Shown piece after piece: positions 6,800-11,728 of a stretch of 11,728 nucleotides of DNA (positions within the stretch are counted from its first letter, which is position 1; the number at the start of each line of letters is the position of its first letter). The position numbers and the translations under genes are program-made. The notes under the pieces were generated by a model. The model ran no database searches. It saw nothing but the letters and a program-made list of their open reading frames with translations, and was not told where the DNA came from. Source of the stretch: VFBF01 sp964530695 (GTDB lineage Bacteria > Pseudomonadota > Alphaproteobacteria > Caulobacterales > Aquidulcibacteraceae); the NCBI GenBank assembly GCA_964530695.1, contig CAZGYQ010000097.1:1-11728 (forward strand). Reading direction: 5' to 3'.

Positions 6800-6947
6800 C
6801 CCTCGCCCGCGACTGAGCGGGAGAGGGAGAAGCGAACGACGTGAGCACAGGGTGAGGGCCCGGCGGTGCAGAACGAGTCTCGTTCCGCGCCAACCCTCAC
6901 CCGGTCCGCTCACGCGGCCCACCCTCTCCCGCGTGCGGGCGAGGGTT
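6800..6947. repeat. Nested palindromic element, copy 2 (inverted relative to copy 1)
   Basis: The ends are CCCTCGCCCGC...GCGGGAGAGGG (6800-6827) and its near-inverted partner at 6922-6947. Read on the plus strand, it aligns along most of its length with the reverse complement of 4686-4831, including blocks GGGTGAGGGCCCGGC and CCCTCACCCGGTCCGCT. The terminal hairpin stems are conserved while loops differ (GACTGA and GT here, TT/AA in copy 1), and the centre GAACGAG-T-CTCGTTC is a perfect hairpin. It starts 41 bases upstream of msrA and stops six bases short of the peptidase 3' end, so it may end peptidase transcription. No coding potential. Confidence 0.85.
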
Positions 6948-6953
6948 GAACGC

Positions 6954-8807
6954 TTACCAGCCGCATTGCTGGCCGCGGTTCTGTTCCTCAAGCCAGCCTT
7001 GCAGCGGCTTGAAGTAGTCGGTCACCGCGCTCGCATCGATCTCGCGCTGGCCGGTGAAGGCTTCCAGCGCATCCGGCCACGGCTTCGACTGGCCCATCTC
7101 CAGCATCGCATTGAAGCGCGCGCCGACTTCCTTGTCTCCGTAGACCGTGCAGCGGTGCAGCGGGCCGGTCCATCCCGCCTGCTGGCAGGCGGCGCGATAG
7201 AACTGGAACTGCAGGATGTGGCTCAGGAAGTAGCGCATGTACGGCACGTTCGCCGGCACGTGATACTTCGCCCCCGGATCGAAGGCGTCCGCAGGACGCG
7301 CGCCGCCGGGCGGTGTGATGCCCTGATACTGCGTGCGCAGTTTCCACCAGGCTTCGTTGTACGTCTCCGGCGTCGCCTGCCCCGAATAGACCTGCCAGCG
7401 CCATTTATCGACCAGCAGGCCGAACGGCATGAACGCGACCTTGTCGAGCGCCATGCGCAACAGCAGGCCCGTATCGGCGGCCTCGCCCGGAACCTGGCTG
7501 ATCAGGCCGATGCGGCGCAGATACTCCGGCGTGATCGACAGGCCCACCATGTCCCCGATGGCTTCGTGGAAGCCGTCGTTGGCGCCGTCCTTGAACAGGA
7601 ACGGCTGGTTCTTGTAGGCGCGCTGATAATAGTTGTGGCCGAGTTCGTGGTGGACGGTCTGGAAGTCCTCCTCGTTCACCTCGGTGCACATCTTGATGCG
7701 GATGTCGTCCATGTTGTCGAGATCCCACGCCGACGCGTGGCACACCACGTCGCGGCCCTGCGGGCGCGTGATCATGGAGCGCTGCCAGAACGTCTCCGGC
7801 AGCGGCGCAAAGCCGAGCGAGCTGAAGAAGCCCTCCCCCGTGCGCACCATCTTCACCGCGTCATAGCGGTTCGCGCGCAGACGTGCGGACACGTCGATGG
7901 AGGGCGCGCGCGTGCGCGGCGCCACCACGTCATAGATGTTGCCCCATTGCTGGGCCCACATGTTGCCGAGGAGGTCCGCGCGGATCGGGCCCGTCGTCGA
8001 CTGCACGGCGTCGCCGTAGCGGGCGTTGAGGCGGGCGCGGGTGTAACAGTGCAGCTGCTTGTAGAGCGGCTCGACCTGCCCCCAGAGGCGGTCCGTTTCG
8101 GCCGCGAACGCATCGGCGGGCATGTCGTACTTGGAGCGCCACAGGGCGCCCGTGTCGGTGAAGCCGAGTTCCTTCGAGCCCTCGTTCGCGAGCGCGACGA
8201 GGCGCGCGTAGTCGTCCCGCATCGGCGGCGAGATCGAATGCCAGCCCGTCCAGAGAGCCGCGAGACGGCGCGGATCGCGCGAGGTCGCCATCTCGTTAGA
8301 CGCGGCTTCCAGGTCGATGTCGCGTCCGTCGATCTTGAAGGTTCCGGTCGCGTAGATTTCCTCGAGCTTCGTGGCGATGTCGGCCATCTGCTGCGCGACA
8401 CCCTCGCGCCCCGGAGCCGGCAGGGTGAGTCCACGCTTCATCAATTCCAGCTTGCGCGCGACGACCGGATCGAGTCCGGCGGTGGCGTAGGCGGCGGCCT
8501 CCTTGGCGAGCGCAGAGGCGCGCTCGGTGATCTGCGCGTTGGCGCGCGCGGCGAGCCAGTTGGTGTCGAAACTGATGTTGGTCTGACGCATCCAGTCGGC
8601 GCGGCCGGCGACCTCCGACATCGCGGCGAGTTCAGCCTCCGCCCTGGCGACGAATTCGGCGGCGCTCAGGCGTGGTGCGGGCGGCGCGGCCACAACCGGC
8701 GTCGGCGTGACGGACGCCGATGGCGCGGCGGCTTCGTGGGCGCAGGCCGCAGCCAGCGCGACGATGGCGGCGGCGGCGAGCCAGCGCGCCTTCTTCATTG
8801 AAAGCAT
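6954..8807 (-). CDS. M2-family (ACE-like) peptidyl-dipeptidase, lipoprotein
   Basis: A 617-aa zinc metallopeptidase of the angiotensin-converting-enzyme family, expected to release C-terminal dipeptides. The zinc site is H387-E-L-G-H391 with the third ligand Glu415 in DGFHEAIGD. The substrate-binding KYHVPANVPYMRYFLSH and ILQFQFYRAAC segments are present near the C-terminus. Cysteine pairs flanking CHASAWDLDNMDDIRIKMC (356/374) and in AACQQAGWTGPLHRC match the positions of two ACE disulfides, which fits an oxidising periplasm. The N-terminus (MLSMKKARWL, a hydrophobic run, then LAAACAHE) looks like a lipoprotein or secretory signal with Cys22, though Ala at -3 makes the lipobox atypical. ATG 8807 is supported by GGGAGGA six bases upstream. 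It follows a receiver gene 86 bases upstream on the same strand. Its likely role is periplasmic peptide turnover; the substrate is unknown. Confidence 0.93.
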   Translation of the reverse strand: MLSMKKARWLAAAAIVALAAACAHEAAAPSASVTPTPVVAAPPAPRLSAAEFVARAEAELAAMSEVAGRADWMRQTNISFDTNWLAARANAQITERASALAKEAAAYATAGLDPVVARKLELMKRGLTLPAPGREGVAQQMADIATKLEEIYATGTFKIDGRDIDLEAASNEMATSRDPRRLAALWTGWHSISPPMRDDYARLVALANEGSKELGFTDTGALWRSKYDMPADAFAAETDRLWGQVEPLYKQLHCYTRARLNARYGDAVQSTTGPIRADLLGNMWAQQWGNIYDVVAPRTRAPSIDVSARLRANRYDAVKMVRTGEGFFSSLGFAPLPETFWQRSMITRPQGRDVVCHASAWDLDNMDDIRIKMCTEVNEEDFQTVHHELGHNYYQRAYKNQPFLFKDGANDGFHEAIGDMVGLSITPEYLRRIGLISQVPGEAADTGLLLRMALDKVAFMPFGLLVDKWRWQVYSGQATPETYNEAWWKLRTQYQGITPPGGARPADAFDPGAKYHVPANVPYMRYFLSHILQFQFYRAACQQAGWTGPLHRCTVYGDKEVGARFNAMLEMGQSKPWPDALEAFTGQREIDASAVTDYFKPLQGWLEEQNRGQQCGW

Positions 8808-8823
8808 GGGGTTCCTCCCGGGC

Positions 8824-8838
8824 GCCGGCTGTGCCGGC
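8824..8838. promoter_or_regulatory. GC hairpin between the receiver gene and peptidase gene
   Basis: GCCGGC (8824-8829) and GCCGGC (8833-8838) are self-complementary arms around a TGT loop. The hairpin lies about 6 bases upstream of the peptidase ribosome-binding site. No T-run follows, so it is more likely a 5' leader structure than an intrinsic terminator; function unproven. Confidence 0.3.
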
Positions 8839-8893
8839 CCATTGGGCGAAACCTAGGATCGACGCCCTGCCGATGGCAAGCGCGACGCCCTGA

Positions 8894-9265
8894 TCAGGCG
8901 ACCTTCGCGGGCGCTATGCGTTCCATCGTCGCGATAAGGCTCGGCAGGTCCACCGGCTTGGTGGCGTAGGCGTCGCAACCGGCCTCCAGGCAGCGCGTGC
9001 GGTCGCCGTCCATGGCGTGGGCGGTCAGCGCGATGATCGGGGTGGCGCCGACATCAGGGTGCAGCCGGATCGCGCGGGTCGCCTCAAGGCCGGAAAGCAC
9101 GGGCATGCTGACATCCATGAGGACGATATCGGGTCGCAGCTCCAGGGTCCGATCGATGGCGACCTGACCGTCCCTGGCCGCGAACACCGCGTACCCTCGC
9201 CGCTCGAGACGACGGGTGAGCATGTCGAGGTTCTCGGGATTGTCTTCCGCAATAAGTACGCGCAC
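8894..9265 (-). CDS. Stand-alone response-regulator receiver (DivK/CheY-like)
   Basis: A 123-aa single receiver domain without an output domain. Conserved positions are the acidic pair E7/D8 (MRVLIAEDNPENLDML), phosphoacceptor D51 in DIVLMDVSMPVLSGLEA, T81 in IIALTAHAM and K103 in YATKPVD. The MPVLSGLEATRAIR and TAHAMDGDRTRCLEAGCDAY context is that of DivK-type receivers that relay or act by protein contact, though it is not clearly Caulobacter DivK itself. Translation starts at a GTG (9265) with GGAGGGG six bases upstream. It is transcribed away from a second receiver gene across a 165-bp shared region, and toward the M2 peptidase. No histidine kinase is encoded in the window, so its partner is elsewhere. 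Confidence 0.9.
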   Translation of the reverse strand: MRVLIAEDNPENLDMLTRRLERRGYAVFAARDGQVAIDRTLELRPDIVLMDVSMPVLSGLEATRAIRLHPDVGATPIIALTAHAMDGDRTRCLEAGCDAYATKPVDLPSLIATMERIAPAKVA

Positions 9266-9430
9266 GTCCGCCCCTCCAGCACGCCGCCGACGCCATTCGC
9301 CCGGCAGCGTTAACGATTTCGAACGGCTCGTCGCCGAGGCCGCTCGTTGCGCGAGAATAGGGCCAAGAAGTCGCCAAAGAATTTACGCGTCTCAACGAAA
9401 CGGCAAGGGATTGTCCAGTATGGTGCGCTC
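9266..9430. promoter_or_regulatory. Divergent promoter region between the two receiver genes
   Basis: These 165 bases must contain promoters for both receiver genes. I see a GTTAAC at 9309-9314, which is a CtrA-type half site only, because the second TTAA seven bases on is absent. A four-codon ORF (ATG at 9420, Met-Val-Arg-Ser-stop) overlaps the start of the plus-strand receiver as ATGA. No confident -35/-10 pair is visible. Confidence 0.4.
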
Positions 9431-9856
9431 ATGAACGCGTCCAACGCCACCGCCGCCTCCCCCTTCGCCGCCGACGAGCGGTGGCCGCGCGTGCTTGTTG
9501 TCGACGACATCGAGGACAATCGCGAGATCCTGCGCCGTCGCCTCATGGCGGCGCGCTTCGAGGTGGTCACCGCCTGCAGCGGCGCCGAGTGTCTTGAAGT
9601 GCTTGCGGAAAGCCGGTTCGACATCGTCCTGCTGGACCACATGATGCCGGGCATGGACGGGATCGAGACGCTCACGGCCATCCGGACGAAATGGCCGAAA
9701 ACAGAGCTTCCGGTGATCATGGTCACCGCGCGCGACGACGATCCGCTCATCGTCAAGGCCTTCGATCTGGGCGCCAACGACTTCGTCGCCAAGCCCTTCT
9801 CGTTCCCGGTGCTGGCCGCGCGCACGCGGGCGCAGCTGGACGCCGTCCGGAAATAA
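9431..9856 (+). CDS. Stand-alone response-regulator receiver
   Basis: A 141-aa receiver-only protein with an approximately 18-residue N-terminal extension. Conserved residues are D25/D26 (RVLVVDDIEDNREIL), phosphoacceptor D69 in FDIVLLDHMMPGMDGIETL, T99 in VIMVTARDD and K121 in NDFVAKPFS. The DHMMPGMDGIE and LGANDFVAKPF segments resemble receivers from PleD-like or two-component proteins with DNA-binding or cyclase outputs, but the chain ends one helix after the fold, so no output is present. ATG 9431 is chosen because the upstream in-frame codons lie in the shared promoter region. No strong Shine-Dalgarno is seen. It converges with rcdA, the two stop codons being only seven bases apart. Confidence 0.9.
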   Translation: MNASNATAASPFAADERWPRVLVVDDIEDNREILRRRLMAARFEVVTACSGAECLEVLAESRFDIVLLDHMMPGMDGIETLTAIRTKWPKTELPVIMVTARDDDPLIVKAFDLGANDFVAKPFSFPVLAARTRAQLDAVRK

Positions 9857-9863
9857 CGACGAA

Positions 9864-10382
9864 TTAGCCTTCGCCGAAGGCCGATTTCAGCCGCGCCAGC
9901 TGCGAGGACACCTCGTTCGCGGCAGGCGTTTCCGCCTCGTACATGTTCTCGTCGAGGCGGCGCACGCGGTCGTAGAGCATCTCGCAGCGCGACATCAGAC
10001 CCTTGAGCGAATCCGGCAGGCTGGCTGCGCCGTGGAAACCCTGCTGGTCCAGACGCCCGCGCTGCGCGAAGCGGTACTTGTCGCTGCGCGCTTCGTTCAT
10101 GGCCATCTCGCCTTCGCGCAGCGCGCGCTGGACGAGGAGCCAGGACGCCACCTGCATCAGCCGCGTGGTGAGGCGCATGCTCTCCCCGGCATAGGCCAAC
10201 GCGCCGATGCGATCGAGGCGCTTGGACGCGGCGCGGCCGGGGCCGTCGAGATAGGCGGCCGTCTCCTCGACGAGCACCATGCCCTCCTTGAAGGTGCGTT
10301 CGAACACCTCGGAGCGCGCAAAATCGAGAATCCGCCGGTTCGAGGCGTCCACGGGAAGGGTCTGTGCGGTCATGTCGGTCAT
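9864..10382 (-). CDS. rcdA: RcdA-type protein (DUF1465), ClpXP adaptor for CtrA degradation
   Basis: A 172-aa, mostly helical protein of the DUF1465 family. The diagnostic stretches are VFERTFKEGMVLVEETAAYL with DGPGR (27-50), ESMRLTTRLMQVASWLLVQR (67-86) and a C-terminal LYDRVRRLDENMYEAE segment, all matching RcdA as I remember it. In Caulobacter, RcdA works with CpdR and PopA to bring CtrA and other cell-cycle proteins to ClpXP; that role is established there and inferred here. The C-terminal tail (NEVSSQLARLKSAFGEG) is short. The start at 10382 versus an ATG three codons later is undecided, since neither has a clear Shine-Dalgarno. It lies 33 bases after the DUF1192 gene on the same strand, an arrangement common in Alphaproteobacteria, and two receiver-only genes sit beside it. 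Confidence 0.85.
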   Translation of the reverse strand: MTDMTAQTLPVDASNRRILDFARSEVFERTFKEGMVLVEETAAYLDGPGRAASKRLDRIGALAYAGESMRLTTRLMQVASWLLVQRALREGEMAMNEARSDKYRFAQRGRLDQQGFHGAASLPDSLKGLMSRCEMLYDRVRRLDENMYEAETPAANEVSSQLARLKSAFGEG

Positions 10383-10415
10383 TATGCGGACGAATGTGCA
10401 AGGCGCGGGCCGCGC

Positions 10416-10598
10416 CTACTCGCCCTTCCTCCCGAATATGGCGTCGGCGGCGGCGCGCTGGTTCTTTTTCGATGCAATCATCGCTTCGCAGGCCGCGATG
10501 TCGGCCTTCAGGGCCTCGATGCGCTCCTCCAGTTCCTCGATCGACATGAGGTCGAGCGAGCGGGTTGGGGGTTTCAGGGGGCTGACATCCTCGAACAT
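10416..10598 (-). CDS. DUF1192 small protein
   Basis: A 60-aa protein of the DUF1192 family, MFEDVSPLKPPTRSLDLMSI followed by EELEERIEALKADIAACEAM. Residues about 18-46 form an amphipathic acidic helix typical of a coiled coil, and the tail is basic (ASKKNQRAAADAIFGRKGE). Function is unknown in the literature I know; its recurrent position upstream of the rcdA/DUF1465 gene in Alphaproteobacteria suggests a shared process. The start is well fixed by AGGAGG seven bases before the ATG at 10598. It is transcribed divergently from the quinone oxidoreductase across about 61 bases. Confidence 0.88.
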   Translation of the reverse strand: MFEDVSPLKPPTRSLDLMSIEELEERIEALKADIAACEAMIASKKNQRAAADAIFGRKGE

Positions 10599-10616
10599 GG
10601 CGTGACCTCCTGACCC

Positions 10617-10624
10617 ACTCTAGC
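10617..10624 (-). promoter_or_regulatory. Possible -10 element for the DUF1192-rcdA operon
   Basis: The minus strand reads GCTAGAGT here, close to the alphaproteobacterial housekeeping -10 consensus GCTANAWC. It is about 18 bases upstream of the DUF1192 start. The candidate -35 (TTCACC at 10639-10634) is poorly matched and spaced too closely, so this is a weak call. Confidence 0.25.
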
Positions 10625-10659
10625 CTAAGGGGTGGTGAACGATGAAGCGGGAGATTGTC

Positions 10660-11640
10660 ATGAATGCGCCAAAAACCATGCGCGCCGTGATCCATGCGCC
10701 GGGAGAGCCCCTTCGGGTCGGCGAACTGGCGACCCCTGTCCCCGGCCCGCACGAAATCCTGATCAAGGTCGCCGCAGCCGGGGTGAACCGTCCCGATGTG
10801 GTCCAGCGCGCGGGCCTCTACCCGCCCCCGCCCGGCGCGCCGCAGACCCTGGGCCTTGAAGTCGCCGGGACCGTGGTCGCGGCCGGACCGGCGGTGACCC
10901 GCTGGCGCGAAGGCGACGCGGTGACGGCCCTGCTCGGCGGCGGCGGCTACGCTGAATATGCGCTGGCGGACGAAGGCTCGGCGCTGCGCATCCCGCAGGG
11001 CCTCTCGATGGAGGAAGCCGCCGGCCTTCCCGAGACGGTCTTCACCGTGTGGGCGAACGTGTTCGAGAGCGGCGCGCTGAAGCCGGGCGAAACCTTCCTC
11101 GTCCACGGCGGCGCTTCGGGCATCGGCACGACGGCGATCCAGATGGCGAAGGCCCACGGCGCGCGCGTGTTCGCCACGGCGGGCGATGGCGAGAAGGTCG
11201 CGCTCTGCGAACGGCTCGGGGCGGAGCGCGGGATCAACTACAAGACCGAGGATTTCGAATCCGTGCTGCGCGGCGCGGGCGGCGTGGACGTGATCCTCGA
11301 CATGGTCGCGGGGCCCTACACGCAGAAGAATCTCGACATCCTCAACGACGGCGGGCGCTGCGTGCTGATCGCCTTCCTGCAGGGCCCGACCGTGCCGCAG
11401 CTGAACCTCATGCGCATCCTGCTGAAGCGCCTGACGCTCACCGGTTCCACGCTGCGCTCGCGACCGCTCGACGAAAAGGCGCGGCTGGCGGCGGCGGTGG
11501 AAAAGCACGTCTGGCCGTGGATCGAAGCCGGCAAGGTGAAGCCGGTGATCGACAAGGTGTTCGCGCTCGACGACGCCGAAGCCGCGCACGCGCGGATGAC
11601 GGCGGGCCTGAATGCCGGGAAGATCATTTTGAAGCCGTAA
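10660..11640 (+). CDS. PIG3-family NAD(P)H:quinone oxidoreductase (zinc-free MDR)
   Basis: A 326-aa medium-chain dehydrogenase/reductase of the zinc-independent quinone oxidoreductase type. The N-terminal GroES-like domain has IHAPGEPLRVGE, GVNRPDVVQRAGLYPPPPGA (41-60) and LGLEVAGTVV (64-73). The Rossmann domain has HGGASGIGTTAIQMAKAHGA (149-168). Structural and catalytic zinc cysteines are absent. VNRPDxxQRxGxYPPPxGA is typical of the TP53I3/PIG3 branch, which reduces quinones with NADPH; the physiological substrate is unknown. ATG 10660 is chosen because GGGAG lies six bases upstream; an in-frame ATG at 10642 with AAGGGG upstream would add six residues. It is divergent from DUF1192-rcdA, a neighbourhood conserved in Alphaproteobacteria. 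Confidence 0.92.
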   Translation: MNAPKTMRAVIHAPGEPLRVGELATPVPGPHEILIKVAAAGVNRPDVVQRAGLYPPPPGAPQTLGLEVAGTVVAAGPAVTRWREGDAVTALLGGGGYAEYALADEGSALRIPQGLSMEEAAGLPETVFTVWANVFESGALKPGETFLVHGGASGIGTTAIQMAKAHGARVFATAGDGEKVALCERLGAERGINYKTEDFESVLRGAGGVDVILDMVAGPYTQKNLDILNDGGRCVLIAFLQGPTVPQLNLMRILLKRLTLTGSTLRSRPLDEKARLAAAVEKHVWPWIEAGKVKPVIDKVFALDDAEAAHARMTAGLNAGKIILKP

Positions 11641-11657
11641 GCGCGGGTCTCCGCGAG

Positions 11658-11707
11658 CAGGACCGCCGGCGTCCCGCCGGCAAGGTGGATCGTCCTGAAA
11701 GATTTTT
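11658..11707 (+). terminator. Probable rho-independent terminator after the quinone oxidoreductase
   Basis: Nested inverted repeats are CAGGAC (11658-11663) with GTCCTG (11692-11697), enclosing GCCGGC (11665-11670) with GCCGGC (11676-11681). They are followed closely by a five-T run (11703-11707). The position 17 bases after the stop codon is right for termination; the stem is interrupted, so efficiency is uncertain. Confidence 0.55.
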
Positions 11708-11728
11708 GCCTGTTGCCGCACCCATTGC

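Noticed and set aside
4830..8801. A plus-strand open frame of about 1323 codons across mltA, msrA and the M2 peptidase
   Set aside because: It is antisense to three well-supported genes, its product is Arg/Ala/His-rich with no domain, and such long shadow frames arise from high GC at third codon positions.
9309..9324. CtrA binding site upstream of the receivers
   Set aside because: Only the first TTAA half is present; the second half seven bases later reads GAAC, so it does not meet the TTAA-N7-TTAA consensus.
9310..11721. A minus-strand open frame of about 803 codons
   Set aside because: It crosses a receiver gene, rcdA, DUF1192 and the quinone oxidoreductase, all of which have family matches in other frames, and its translation has no recognisable motif.

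Overview
The window is GC-rich bacterial DNA with dense, mostly minus-strand coding. The best taxonomic clue is the plus-end block: an RcdA/DUF1465 protein, a DUF1192 protein and a divergent PIG3-type quinone oxidoreductase, an arrangement typical of Alphaproteobacteria. The strong GC bias and the CCCTC-type intergenic palindromes fit the Caulobacterales/Hyphomonadaceae neighbourhood; the order is an inference, the class is fairly secure. No rRNA, tRNA, CRISPR array, transposase or integrase is visible.

Layout. Positions 1-505 (minus) hold a DUF3291/ABM-like protein that runs off the left edge. Positions 584-1252 (minus) encode a homeodomain-like HTH protein of unknown role, preceded by a tiny His-rich ORF (1249-1302) whose stop overlaps the HTH start. 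Positions 1458-4631 (minus) are a compact valine-degradation operon: mmsA, an unexpected XRE-HTH/GIY-YIG fusion gene, then an isobutyryl-CoA-type acyl-CoA dehydrogenase. Positions 4836-6758 (minus) carry two envelope lipoprotein genes, msrA and mltA, bracketed by two inverted copies of a roughly 147-bp nested palindrome. Positions 6954-8807 (minus) encode an ACE-like M2 metallopeptidase lipoprotein. Positions 8894-9856 hold two stand-alone receiver proteins transcribed divergently. Positions 9864-10598 (minus) are DUF1192 and rcdA. A PIG3-family quinone oxidoreductase (10660-11640, plus) and a likely terminator close the window.

Functional themes. (1) Branched-chain amino acid breakdown: acyl-CoA dehydrogenase and MmsA act at the isobutyryl-CoA step and the final semialdehyde step of valine catabolism. 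(2) Envelope upkeep: a lytic transglycosylase, a methionine sulfoxide reductase and an ACE-like dipeptidase all carry lipoprotein-type signals. (3) Cell-cycle or signalling: an RcdA-type ClpXP adaptor beside two output-less receivers.

The points most worth a second look are the His-rich leader coupled to the HTH gene, the HTH/GIY-YIG gene wedged inside the valine operon, the receiver/rcdA cluster, and repeat elements that supply the 3' ends of coding sequences. I do not see a clear new defence system.
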